A stretch of 64,000 nt of DNA from Quillaja saponaria (lineage: Eukaryota > Streptophyta > Magnoliopsida > Fabales > Quillajaceae). The stretch spans positions 14,650,001 to 14,714,000 of the forward strand of contig CM055613.1 in NCBI GenBank assembly GCA_029379385.1, in the 5' to 3' direction. The translations under genes were made by a program, and so were the position numbers. The notes below the pieces were generated by a model that saw only the letters and a program-made list of their open reading frames with translations, was not told the DNA's origin and searched no databases. Positions 1 through 11,207 of the stretch are shown piece after piece (position 1 is the stretch's first letter; every line of letters begins with the position of its first letter).

Positions 1-2789
1 GTTTAGATGCTACTGGTCTAGATTTTAATTGGGATGATGAGAGTCGGATTTCGCGAGGAGCCGAATTGTGATGCCCAAAATTTTAAAGACTTGTTGAAAA
101 ATGTTGATAAGCCATTATGGGAAGGTTGTGACTGGCATAGTCGGTTATCGGCAGTAACACAACTATTAAACTGTAAATCAGAGTTTAATATGAGTGAGAG
201 CTTGTATGACCGACTTATTTCAATTATTAAAGGTATGTTGCCTAAAGATGAGAAATTACCTGAAAATTTTTACCAATCTAAGCAAATGGTCAAGAAATTA
301 GGACTTGGATATGAGAAGATACATGTATGTCCCAACGATTGTATGCTTTACTATGGCGAAGAGGATAAGAAGTTGCGAGAATGTCGTATATGTGGGCATT
401 CGAGATATCAACCCAAGACTCAATCAAGTAAGATTGATGTACCTTACAAAATTTTGCGTCACTTTCCACTTGCACCTAGGCTTCAAAGGCTCTTTATGTC
501 AAAGAACACTGCTTAACATATGACTTGGCATGATCAGAGACGTGCTAATGGTATAATGATTCACCCAAGTGATGGAGAAGCATAGAAACACTTTGATGAC
601 AACTATCCATCATTCTCAGAAGAACCAAGAAATATTAGATTAGGTCTTGCCACTGATGGGTTTTGCCCATTCGGTCATTCATCAAATGGTCATTCTATAT
701 GGCCCGTTTTTGTTACTCCTTACAACTTGCCTCCTAACATGTGCATGAAAGAGCAATATTTATTCTTGACATTGGTCATTCTTGGTCCTAAGTCTCCAAA
801 GCAAAATTTAGATATCTACTTGAGATCTCTTTTTGACTACTTGAAGAAGTTGTGGGATATGAGGGGTTAACACTTATGATGCATACATGGGTGAAAATTT
901 TATAATGAGAGCTGCACTTATGTGGACCATTAGTGACTTTCCTACTTATGGAATGCTATCGGGTTGGAGTACACATGGAAATTTGGCTTGTCCATATTGC
1001 ATGGAACAAACAAAATCTTTTCGTCTTCCTCATGGTCATAAACAGTGCTGGTTTGTTTGTCATCGACAATTCTTACCTATTGATCATCCTTTCAGAAAGC
1101 AAAAAGATAAATTCCAAAAGAACACAACAGAGAAAGCTTTGCCTCCACCACGGTTGTCTGGGGAAGAAGTTTAGGATCGTCTCAGAAGACTTAATCAGAT
1201 AACCTTTGGAAATGCATTCGGTAAACAAATAATTTCAAGATTTGGGAAACAACATAATTGGGTAAAAATAAGTATATTTTGGGAATTGCCTTATTGGTCA
1301 ACTAATCTTATTCGAAACAATCTTGATGTAATGCATATTGAGAAGAATGTTTTTTATAATGTATTCAATACAGTGATGAATATGAAAGGTAAAACCAAGG
1401 ACAATCCAAATGGGAGGATGGATTTGCAATTATTTTGTAAGCGTCCCGAGTTGGAGTTGACTAATGTTAATGGGAAACTTGTTATGCCAAAAGCTTCTTA
1501 CAGCTTGTCTAAACCTCAAGTGAAGGAAGTGTGTCAATGGATAAAAGGCTTAAGGCTTCCTGACGGGTATGCTTCAAATTTAGGTCGTTGTGTCGACATG
1601 GATGAATCCAAGTTGTCTAGTATGAAAAGCCATGATTGTCACGTGTTCATGCAAAGACTAATCCCGATTGCATTTCTCGATTACTTACCGAAAGGTATAT
1701 GGGAAGCATTTACTGAGCTTAGTAATTTTTTCAGAGATTTATGTATGAAAGAATTGTGTGTGGAGCATATGGAGATGCTTGAGAAAAATATTGTTGTCAC
1801 TTTGTGCAAGTTGGAGAAAATATTAGTAATGGGTTTTTTTGACTCGATGGAACATTTAATTGTGCACGTACCTTATGAAGCAAAAGTGGGTGAACCTGTG
1901 CATTATCGTTGGATGTATCCATTTGAAAGGTTATTATATTGGTCTTAAACTAATCGTATTTGTACTTTTTAAGTATATTCATTTCCTAATTAAAGATATT
2001 GTTTGTAGGATGATGTTTAATTTAAAGAAAAAGGCCAGAAACAAGGCTTGCGTCGAAGGTTCTATATGTGAGGCCTATTGCTTAGAAGAAATTTCTAAAT
2101 TTTTGTGCAATGTATTTTGAGTCAAACGTTCCAACAAAGTTAAATCGTGTGCCTCGTTAACAACAGGTTAGTTTTTTTATTTATTTATTTATTTATTTCT
2201 ATTGTTAGGCATAAACAACTATACATTTAGTTCATACAACTATTAAGTTTGGTTTATCATATAGGCACTTGATGATAAGATCACTGATCCACGTATTGTG
2301 GATATTGTTTTCCCACCAATGAGGCAAGTGAGGTGTTTTAATGGCTACTTTGTTAATGGGTTCAAGTTTCACACGCTTTCATATAGAGATGACAAAAAGT
2401 CTATGAACAGTGGCGTTCGTGTGAAAGGGAGTTGTTATGGCGTTGATGAGCGAAATTTCTATGGTATGCTAACTGACATAATAGAGATGCAATATTTTGG
2501 AAATAGTAGAATTGTGCTCTTTCAGTGTGATTGGTATGATTTTTATAGAGGGATGAAAATAGATTCCTTGCACGGTCTGGTAGATATCAATCATAAGTCA
2601 AGACTTGCCTCATATGAGCCTTTCATATTAGCTGCTCAAGCTCACCAAGTTTATTATGCTAGCTATCCAAGTAAAAAAAGAAATGATTGGTGGGCAGTTT
2701 GTAACATGGCGGCCAGGAGCAATTTTAATTTTCAGTCCAGTGACACACCAAGTGACGATGTGCAACCTTTATATGATGATATATTTTAA
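1..2789 (+). pseudogene. TNP2-like CACTA transposase, broken
   Basis: Coding remnants match the TNP2 transposase (Transposase_21 type) followed by DUF4218 and then DUF4216. The first open stretch (about 34-516) contains the Cys-rich region with CPNDC and CRICGHSRY. It stops at an in-frame TAA at 514-516, with a further TAG near 583. Coding resumes about 860-1174 and 1286-1948 with the catalytic-core region (NNLDVMHIEKNVF) and the DUF4218 signature (FDSMEHL, HYRWMYPFER). An intron is likely at 1930-2008 (AG|GT to TAG|G). A frameshift follows near 2108. DUF4216 occupies 2298-2789, ending in DWWAVCN-type residues. The stops look like single substitutions, for example TGG to TAG, so decay is moderate. 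The gene has lost function, but the family assignment is firm. Confidence 0.9.
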
Positions 2790-2798
2790 GAAGCTGAA

Positions 2799-3059
2799 TT
2801 GAATGTACCGGTTCCAGTTACTGTGGGCCTAGATTTGGATGCACATGGAGTTTTTGTACGTGATGATCCAAGTGAAGAAGTGGGTCCTAATGAAATAAAT
2901 GAAGCTAGATTTGTTGTTGATGATGATATAATTGAAGAAGAATATGATGATATTCTTGAAAATGAAGATGTTGATGAAGAGGATAATGATGAATTAGAAA
3001 TGGATGGCGAAGAAGTTGGTTTTGAATACGATTCTGACAATAATATACAAGATGATTAA
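2799..3059 (+). pseudogene. Acidic C-terminal tail of the CACTA transposase
   Basis: This open stretch of 86 codons directly follows the DUF4216 segment after a TAA. It is dominated by Asp and Glu (runs such as EEEYDDILENEDVDEEDNDE). Many plant CACTA TNP2 proteins end in such an acidic tail, so I read it as the transposase C-terminus now separated by a stop, not as an independent gene. The antisense Ser-rich frame over the same bases is a shadow of the GAT/GAA repeats. Confidence 0.6.
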
Positions 3060-3183
3060 TCAAAATTGTATGTGATTTGTTTATAAAGATTCCATAGTTG
3101 TTATTACTTATTAATTATGTTTGATATTTATAGATTTAAATATTTATGATTTTTTGACTTGTTATTGGAATTGTTACAAGATC

Positions 3184-5929
3184 ATGGTCCGTAGTATTCA
3201 TGGATCCGGGTCAAATGCATCTCGTGATTGTCCTAGTATGAATCAGACAAGCCGAACCACATGCAAATCATCTCAGTCTAGCCGTACCACACCTTCATCA
3301 TCTCAAGCGGATTTTGCCTTACCTAGATCATCATCTCAGACAGGTTCTGCCTTACCTATGTCTTTAGCTCAAGTGGGATATCTGCCTTACCTAGATCATC
3401 TCAGTCAACCCATGCAGATATTCCACCTTCACCAGGTATTTCTTTATATTTAGTTTGTATTTAAATTAAAATTTACCCCTTATAATCATTGAACTAATTA
3501 ATCTAAGCCTATTGTTGAATAATGCAGGTGACTGTGATGTTGGACATATAATGGAATCATCTGGCCACAACTCACCACTAGGCACATCCAGAGATTTGTC
3601 TACATCTAGGGTTCCTGTCATTGAGCCACCTGTAACTAGAGGATATGCACACCTAGATCCCCCTCCTACAAACCCTGCTGATAGACCTTTGATTAGAATT
3701 CGTATTGAGAGGTATTAATTACTTATTTATATTGTTATTACTTTTTTATATATACTAAAGTATGCTAACTTCTATTGTTATTATTTATGTAAAGTGAATT
3801 TGACAATCCTGACACTGTGAGGACTATTAAATCAATCATTGAAGCTCATATGCCAGGACCGATCCCAGTTTGGTATCAGTATCCTAGAATAGCAAGAGAC
3901 TTATGTTATCGACAATTTATGGTAATTTAAACATTTAGTGATAAGTGTATCATTTTTATATTGAATGGAAAAGTTAATGCACTAATTTCTTGTGATATTT
4001 CAGGCTCATTATAGGTTTAACACAGAGCAAGAGGAGAAAGATGGTAAGATTGTGTTTGAGAAGATTGCAGGTCGACGATACATGGATGTGTTAAGAGATG
4101 CACGAGCCAAGGCAAAGATAATGTGTAAAACCGAGGACATCAGCAAGTGTGAAGGTTGGATGCCTGATTGGATGACAGTAGAAAATTGGCAAGGGCTACT
4201 TCAGATTTGGAGTAGTGAACAATGGAAAAAACGTTCCTAAATAGGAACACAAAACCGAGGATTAGGAGAGGAATCAATTGTTAGACATGCTGGAGGATCA
4301 ATCTTGGTGCTGCAACATAAGGAGAAATTGGTATTGTTGTAATTTAATATGAAAATGTTAAATATCAAATTTTATTCCTTTATAACTTTCAAATGGTTTT
4401 GTAGAAAAAAGAAACATGCAATGATCCGTCTCTTCTAGAAGTTTTCCACCGCATCCATAAGAGAAAAAAGATTGGACAATTTGACAACCCAAAGTCACAG
4501 ATGATTTCTGTTAGTTTTACAAATATTCACTAACATTTTTATATTTATGTATGTGTGTGTACATATATATCTATGCAAATGAATCTATAACTAATATTTA
4601 TTGGGATTGTAGGAAGAACACATGCGCGAAGTTTCTGAAAAATATGGAGAAGATAGTGATGCTCATCCCTCATTTGATCCAGACATTTGGTTAAAAGGTG
4701 ACAGGAGGAGTACAAAAAGGGGGAGAAAGTCTACGGATGTGGAACACCTGGTGCTGCAAGAGCCTTATTTGGAGATAAGATCAATTCATCTCGTTCCTCA
4801 TTACGATCTACCACAACATTGCAACCAGATGTTGCATCAGCTGAGCGGATTCACACACTAGAGCAACAACTAGAGTACCAGAAAAAGGAAAACTGATGAA
4901 ATGAGTAATATCATGAAAGTCATGATGGATAAGTTAGGTTTGGACCCTTCCATCCTTGGAGGACTTCAGGTAAGTAGCTATCTCTATTTAAATATGCAAT
5001 CTGAAGTTTTTAGATAACAAGATAATTAGAGAGCATTAAATAAAACTTATAGAAACAAATGGGATCCAATTTGGATGCACAGTTAGAATTTCATGCAAAT
5101 GTTTTAAGTTTTTGACTTTAACATAGCTACTTTTAGTTGTGAAGGGCAATAGTGACCAAAATATGTTCAAATGACGACACGAGAATTTCAACATGTTAAT
5201 GCCATTACATAAGATTTGTAAGAACAAATGGCATCTAATTCAAATGCATAGTTAGAAGTTTATGCAAATGCTTGGGTTTGTGACTTAAACTTAGCTAGTT
5301 TTGGGTGTGAAGTGTTAAAGTAACTAAAACATGTTCAAACAAAGAGTCATGTATTCCACCACATTCATGACATTGAATAAGACTTATAGGAACAAAATGT
5401 ATCCAATTCGTATCCACAGGTTAAGATTTTATGCAAATATTTGAGTTTGTGAGTTAAAATAAATTTAGTTTTCGGTGTAAAGGGCAATAGTGACCAAAAC
5501 ATGTTCAAACAATGAGCCAAGAATTCTAACACATTCCATGCCATTGAATAAGATTTGTAAGAACAAGTGGCATCCAATTTGGGTACACAGTTAAGATTTT
5601 ATGCAAATGCTTGGGTTTGTTGTTTAAATTGGTTAGTTTTGGGCGTGCAGTGTGAAAGTCACAAAAACATGATAGGTTATGATTTTCCTGCAAATGTTTA
5701 TGCTTGTGATTTAAAGAATAGCTTGTTTCAGATTGACATACCTAAGTTTATATATTTATCTAGATCATTTCTTTTATATTTTCAAATTTTTTTGTTAGTT
5801 ATTCACTTTTCTTTCTAACAGGATGCATCTTCTAGCGGTGTAGATGGTGATGTAGGTGGTCATGGAGATGGCGAGGAGATTCTTCATGAGGATGGCAACA
5901 ATGATGACGATCTTGATGACATTATGTAG
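3184..5929 (+). pseudogene. Second CACTA gene, Transposase_24 (plant En/Spm) family, multi-exon
   Basis: Exon-like blocks at about 3184-3435, 3529-3711, 3796-3921, 4003-4240, 4406-4500, 4614-4968 and 5822-5929 fit the Ptta/En/Spm Transposase_24 protein. There is a Ser/Thr/Gln-rich N-terminal part, then a conserved core (IKSIIEAHMPGPIPVWYQYP, then ARAKAKIMCKTEDISKCEGW), then a KYGEDSDAHPSFDPDIWL region. The last exon is Gly/Asp-rich and ends at TAG 5927-5929. AG|GTAAG-like donors and CAG acceptors flank several blocks. The core exon ends in a TAA at 4238-4240 before homology stops, so the copy is probably dead or alternatively spliced. The product family is thought to bind subterminal repeats and assist the transposase. 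Confidence 0.75.
5030..5690 (+). repeat. Tandem array, about 170-175 bp unit, four copies, in a CACTA intron
   Basis: Within the last intron of the second CACTA gene, a unit recurs starting near 5036, 5206, 5372 and 5551. Each copy runs from an AATAAGAYTTRTARGAACAA block through ATGCAAATGCTTGRGTTTGTG to a CATGTTCAAA block. Copies are roughly 75-85% alike by eye. A related array with a similar period lies in the second CACTA remnant (41548-42310, opposite strand). Confidence 0.8.
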
Positions 5930-6117
5930 CAGCTAGTTCATAGTTCTATTAGACTTAGCTTAATTATTTAAATGTAGATGTTGACATTGTGTGTTTATGT
6001 GATGCTTTTATTAAATGTTGACAAAACTTTAAATTTATGATGAATTTTTTTTATGGATAATATATATGGATGTTTATTAATAGGTTTGATTCATTTAATG
6101 AAAAAAAAAATGAAAAT

Positions 6118-6450
6118 CGGGAATGTTTTACCCACAAACTGCAAACTTATGTTTGTGGCAATTACCCACAAACTTGTGTTTGTGGCAATTACCCACAGTC
6201 ACACACATGCAAATATAGGTTGGTGGGTATCACCCACAAACCAATGGTTTGTGGGTGAAAACCAATTTCACCGACAAACCACCCATCACAGTTTCCCACA
6301 AAATTTATTGACAAATGTTTGTGGGAAATGCCCACAAACTTTCGAAGTTTGTGGGAATTACCCACGAGAAATTACCCACAGAATATTTGTTGGTACGCTT
6401 TTTCCCACAAATTTTTTACCCTTTTCCCACAAATTTGGTTTGTGGAAAAG
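6118..6450. repeat. CACTA subterminal repeats
   Basis: Dense direct and inverted copies of CCCACAAA and TTTGTGGG, many paired as short palindromes, precede the right terminus at 6468. In CACTA elements such clusters are the binding sites of the element's accessory protein. Confidence 0.85.
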
Positions 6451-6685
6451 GTCATTTTTCTTGTAGTGACAGCACAATAAAACAAAGGGTAGTTGTATTA
6501 ATTCCAAATTTGCCCAAAAGAGATAACCAACTGTTCATCCCATTCGGTTGTGGTATCCGTCTTCAGGGGCTTGTCCCCATGTGCTAACCTCGCTTCTATT
6601 ACAATTTACCAGCTAGAGAAATACTGGTGGAGCATGGTATACATGATGAACTAGCCATCTTCACATTGATATTTACTAATTTCAA

Positions 6686-7660
6686 TTAAATCAAAGGTTT
6701 TTTTTTTTTATCATTTTGAAGACCAAAGTTATCAGCTGCAATAGACTCATGGTTCTTGATTACCCCATTCAATTTAATAGAACTGTAACCTGTAATCTTC
6801 TTGGCCCTCTTGTTGCTGCTCATTGACCTCCTAAACTTCACTACATCTTCCCATTGCTCTGTGTTGGCATAAATGTTAGCCATTACAGAATAAACCTCAC
6901 CGTCTTCAGGTTTTATTTCCATGATTTGCAAAGTTGCTCTCTTTGCAATCTCCACATTCCCATGTATCCTACACCCTTCTAGCAATGCACCCCACACAAA
7001 GATATCACACTCCATTGGCATCCCATTTATCATCTCTATTGCTTCGCCAATCAAACCACTTCGTCCAAGCATATCAGCCATGCAGCCATAATGTTTGAGC
7101 TCTCGAGAGACCCCATAGACAGTTTCCATGTCTTGGAAAAGATTTCAAGCTTCATTCACCAAACCTGCATGGCTACATCCCACCAAGACTCTTAAGAAGG
7201 TCACCGCATCAGATTTGATTCCCGCTACGAATTCTAATCCGCTTGATGTAGTCATGGATGGTCTTGCCTTATTCTAGCTCCCCCAGATGCACACAAGCAG
7301 AAAGATCTGAAACCAATGCAATGTTGCAAGGCTTGAGTTGTAAAGCAAGCATCTGATTAAAGAGTTCAATAGCTTCATTCGACCAATTCATCTGGGCATA
7401 ACCGAATATCATGGTTCCCCACGACACCCCATCTCGTATAAGCATATTGTCAAATAGTTCACGTGCTCGAGTCATCTCCCCAGACTTAACCAAACCATCA
7501 ATCATGGCATTGTATGAGACAAAATCCTTCTAAGAACTTTTACCAGACACCTTGTAAGCATCATTAACACACTCAGAGACAGAATACACTTGCATAAGTA
7601 AATTCAGGACAAATAAATCAGACAAAGACCCAAACTGTAAAGCTTGGGAGTGCATAGATT
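6686..7660 (-). pseudogene. Pentatricopeptide repeat (PPR, PLS-class) protein, C-terminal pseudogene
   Basis: The minus strand encodes degenerate but clear PPR helices (FVSYNAMIDGLVKSGEMTRARELFD, VSWGTMIFGYAQ). They lead into the E-type C-terminal region (WGALLEGCRIHGNVEIAKRA, YSVMANIYANTEQWEDVVKFR). Homology starts near 7660. It is interrupted by a TAG near 7532, a TAA at 7269-7271 and frame changes at about 7130-7268, then stays open from 7129 to the stop at 6686. PPR proteins of this class act in organelle RNA editing or processing, but this copy cannot make a full protein. The CACTA terminus lies about 220 bp beyond its 3' end, and the retrotransposon at 7701 begins just 5' of the recognisable part, so the missing N-terminal half may have been separated by that insertion. 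Confidence 0.85.
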
Positions 7661-7700
7661 AGGCCACTAAGCTCTGGAAACAAAAGGGAAGGTATGGAAG

Positions 7701-7961
7701 TGTCACGGGTCAATTTGTGTTTAAGGGTAGTTTAGTATTTTGATAATAGTTGTTAGCTAATATAAAGGCAATTAAGCTTGTAATTAATGCATATGGAATA
7801 TGAATGAAATTTGGTTAACCATTGTTTGTCTTCCTGTCTACGTTTTATTTCTGTCTTCCTCCTGTAAGTTAGAGAACTTCTTCTCAGGGAAGAGGTTCGC
7901 CATAGCTAAGAACCTTGTCTTGAGTTTTTCAGAATTATCCGTTACAAAATCATCCTTATCA
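7701..7961 (+). repeat. Outer 5' LTR
   Basis: It starts TGTCACGGGTCAATTTG and ends ATCCTTATCA, followed by ATTGGTAT, the start of a primer-binding site. TATATAAAGG-like sequence near 7760 is the probable retroelement promoter. The copy is complete at 261 bp. Its partner is 15310-15544. Confidence 0.88.
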
Positions 7962-7971
7962 ATTGGTATAT

Positions 7972-8922
7972 TGTTATGGGTCAATTTGGATTTAAATGTA
8001 GTTTAGTATTTTGATAATAGTTGTTAGCTTATATAAAGGCAATTAGGCTTGTAATCAAGGCATCTGGAATATGAATAAAATTTGGCAAAAGTCATTGTCT
8101 CTTTCTACGTTTTCTTTCTGTCTTTCTGTTTTCCTCCTCCTTCTGTAAGTTTGAGAACTCTCTTTTTAGGTTCGCTATAGCCAAGAAGCTTGGTAATTCA
8201 TTTCCCTTCTATTATAACCCATTTAAAACATTACTCTTTTCGAGGATAGAGTTAGATGAAAAAAGAATTAAAGGCTTATGTGAATCCTGCAATCAGGAAT
8301 ATAGCCCTACCTATGTCTTTGAGTGCAAGAATACGCATATGAGTATAATTGTGGTTCATAATGATGAATGACTTTCTATTCAAGAACCAGGGGATGAAGA
8401 GTGACTTGGGTTCAAGAAATTAATTGAAAATGATGAAATCTTGCATGAATTCTTGATGGTAGGGGATCATGAATTCATGATGTTGAACTTACAAAGTTAG
8501 TTGTAAAGAGTGAGACTTGTGCATGAATTCTTGAAGGAAAATGAAGTTACAACTTCTGAAGATGCATAATGGTTATGAAAAAAAATACACTTTTCAACTT
8601 CAGATTTCAAATGAGATTCCATTAAATTTTTTTGCAATGGAGTCCATCAACTAGTCAGTTTGTTTACAAAAAAATAGTATACAAGAGATCCTTGATAAAG
8701 CAATAATGATCGTGAGTGTATTCAGTGATGGAGGAATGGTTGAGCATTAAAGGGAAGGGCCACTACAAATGCAGCACTAGAGAAGGTAAAGATGAGGCCA
8801 AGATCATTCTAACAGGAAACTGCAACACAAAGTCATGAAAACTATATTCATGGTTACCTTTCAATTTCAAGTGTTTCTCTGCATAGATGATCATGTTTAC
8901 TTTCTTGTTTTTTATAAAGGCA
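7972..8922 (+). mobile_element. Internal unit 2: LTR fused to the gag C-terminal part
   Basis: A second LTR starts TGTTATGGGTC only about 10 bp after the first ends. It breaks off near 8191 inside AAGAAGCTTGGTAA and continues directly in the gag stretch that elsewhere reads AGGAAGCTCGGTAA. The shared AAGCT-GGTAA suggests deletion at short homology. The rest follows the common unit: gag tail, a non-coding segment, and the shared junction near 8915. Confidence 0.75.
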
Positions 8923-8957
8923 ATTATAGCAATTGTTCATCAAGGAAATTGAATGAT

Positions 8958-9317
8958 ATGATCAAGAACCTGCAAGCTCCTAAAGAAGTCAAAGATACTC
9001 AAGAAATAATAGGTAAAGAATTTAAGAAAAAAGGTGAAATCATGGCTGAGCATCAAGATCTACAACAAGAAGATGATTTCTTGGATTATCAAAACCCAGC
9101 CAACCCAATTTCTCATAATACAACCAGTAGGAAGCTCGATAAATCATTTCCCTTCTATTATAACCCATCTAAAACATTACTCTTTTCTAAGACAAAGTTT
9201 GATAAAAAGAGAATTAAAGGCTTATGTGAATCCTACAATGAGGAATATAGCCCTAGCCATTTATCTGAGTACAAGAATAAACATATGAGTATAATTGTGG
9301 TTCCTGATGATGAATGA
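8958..9317 (+). pseudogene. Retrotransposon gag-like fragment, unit 3
   Basis: This open frame of about 119 codons begins MIKNLQAPKEVK and contains a polar, Glu/Gln-rich helix (EFKKKGEIMAEHQDLQQEDD). It ends with a Cys/His-poor relic of the gypsy zinc knuckle (KGLCESYNEEYSP...EYKNKH), where one would expect KGLC..C....H.C. Key Cys residues are lost. Near-identical frames occur at 14341-14700 and, broken, at 10180-10550 and 8200-8370. It is not a host gene. Confidence 0.7.
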
Positions 9318-9846
9318 CCTTATGTTCAAGAACCAGGGGATGAAAAGTGCCCTAGGGTTCAAGAAATTAATTAAAAATGATGAAATCTTGCCAAAATTTT
9401 TGGATAATAAGGGATCATGATGTTGAACTTACTAAGTTAGTTGTAAAGAGTGAGACTTTGCATGAATTCTTGAAGGAAAATGAAGTTGCAACTTCTGAAA
9501 TGCACTAATGGTTATGAAAAAAAAATGTACTTTTCAACTTCAGATTTCAAATAGGATTCCATGAAAATTGTCTGCAATGGAGTCCATCAACCAGTCAGTT
9601 TGTTTACAGAAAAATGGTATACAAGATATCCTTGATAAAGTAATAATAATGTGAGTGTAATTCGGTGATGGAGGAATGATTGAGCATTAAGGGGAATGGC
9701 CATTACAGATGCAACATTGTAAAAGGTAAAGATGAGGCCAAGATCATTCCAACAGGAAGCTACAATACAAAGTCATGAAACTATATTCATGGTTACCTTT
9801 CAATTTCAGTGTTTCTCTACATAGATGTTTATTTTTACTTTCTTTG

Positions 9847-10963
9847 TTTTTATAAAGGCAATTAGACTTGTAATTAAAGCATCTGGAATATGGATGAAAT
9901 TTGGCTAAAGCCATTGTCTCTGTCTACGTTTTCTTTCAGTCTTCTTCCTCCTCTGTAAGTTTGAGAACTTTCTTCTTAGGGAAAAGGTTTGCCATAACCA
10001 AAAAGTTTGGCTTAAGTTTTTCAGAATTACCCTTTGTTACAAAATCATTCCTTATCAATTGGTATTAGAGCATGGTCTTGGCACCATAGCTTTCTTGTCG
10101 ATCCTTCCTGGTTTCATCGTTCAACTATGGTAGCTTTTTAAGAACAAGGGCATAAATTACAACAATTGTTCATCAGGAAATTGAATGATATGATCTAGAA
10201 CCTGCAAGCTCCTAAAGAAGTCAAACATACTTAAGAAATAATGGGTAAAGAATTCAAGAAACAAGGTGAAATCATGGTTGAGCATCAAGATCTACAACAA
10301 GAAGATGATTTCTTGGATTATCAAAACCCAGCCAACCCAATTTCCCACAATATAACCAGTAGGAAGCTCGGTAAATCATTTCCCTTCTATTATAACCCAT
10401 TCTAAAACATTACTCTTTTCTAGGACAGAGTTTGATAAAAAATGAATTAAAGGCTTATGTGAATCATACAATGAGGAATATAGCCCTACCCATTTCTCTG
10501 AGTGTAAGAATAAGCACATGAGCATAATTGTAGTTCCTGGTGATAAATGATTTTATGTTCAAGAATCAGGGGATGAAAAGTGCCTTGGGTTCAAGAAATT
10601 AATTGAAAATGATGAAATCTTGCATGAATTCTTGATGGTAGGGGATCATGAATTCATGATGTTGAACTTACTAAGTTAGTTATAAAGAGTGAGACTTTAC
10701 ATGAATTCTTGAAGAAAAATGAAATTACAACTTTTGAAATGCATAATGGTTATGAAAAAAAAAAAAATGCACTTTTCAACTTCAGATTTCAAATGGGATT
10801 CCATGAAAATTGTCTGCACTAGAGTCCTATCAGCCAGTCAGTTTGTTTACAGAAAAATGGTACACAAGAGATCATTGATTAAAGCAATAATGATGTGAGT
10901 GTATTCGGTGATGGAGGAATGGTTGAGTAGTAAGGGGAAGGGCCACTACAGATGCAGCATTGT
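9847..10963 (+). mobile_element. Internal unit 4 (first part) with partial LTR and PBS
   Basis: It begins at the shared internal/LTR junction, carries a 5'-truncated LTR (about 9850-10057), a primer-binding-site variant (10060-10071) and a broken gag (about 10180-10550). It continues to 10963, where the solo LTR is inserted. It resumes at 13871 and finishes near 13993. Without the insertion the unit is about 1.23 kb. Confidence 0.8.
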
Positions 10964-11176
10964 TGTAATAACTCGATAGTTTAATATATGTGTTAGAATA
11001 CTTCTTACGTAAATTGTGTGACTAGGTGAATAAATCATTTAAAAAAAATAGAATTAAAATAAACATTTGTGTATATGTATATATATGTGTGTATACACGT
11101 AATTAAGAAATTAAATTTTGACTATATTCTTGGTTGAAAAAAATAAAAATAAATAATAATAATAATAATTGAGATT

Positions 11177-11207
<31 letters not shown>

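Larger units (their letters stand above)
1..6468 (+). mobile_element. CACTA (En/Spm) DNA transposon, left end outside window
   Basis: The right terminus is read directly: the sequence ends in CTTGTAGTG at 6460-6468, the reverse complement of the CACTACAAG start typical of plant CACTA elements. About 330 bp before it (6118-6450) is packed with direct and inverted copies of a CCCACAAA/TTTGTGGG motif, the usual subterminal repeats bound by TNPA-type proteins. Inside, in order, are a TNP2-like transposase, a DUF4216 segment, an acidic tail, and a second gene with a Transposase_24 domain. This is the standard two-gene CACTA layout. Stops and frameshifts in the transposase mean this copy is not autonomous. 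The 3-bp target duplication cannot be checked because the left end is missing. Confidence 0.93.

Noticed and set aside
2786..3040. Ser-rich antisense frame
   Set aside because: It is the complement of the GAT/GAA-rich acidic tail of the transposase.
5030..5690. Regular repeats as a possible CRISPR array
   Set aside because: Units are 170 bp head-to-tail copies with no unique spacers, inside a plant transposon intron. The 41548-42310 and 16256-16390 arrays fail for the same reason.
6053..6466. Overlapping plus-strand frames of 137, 62 and 90 codons at the CACTA end
   Set aside because: They are translations of the subterminal repeats (recurrent CGNYP-like motifs in two frames) and not a protein.
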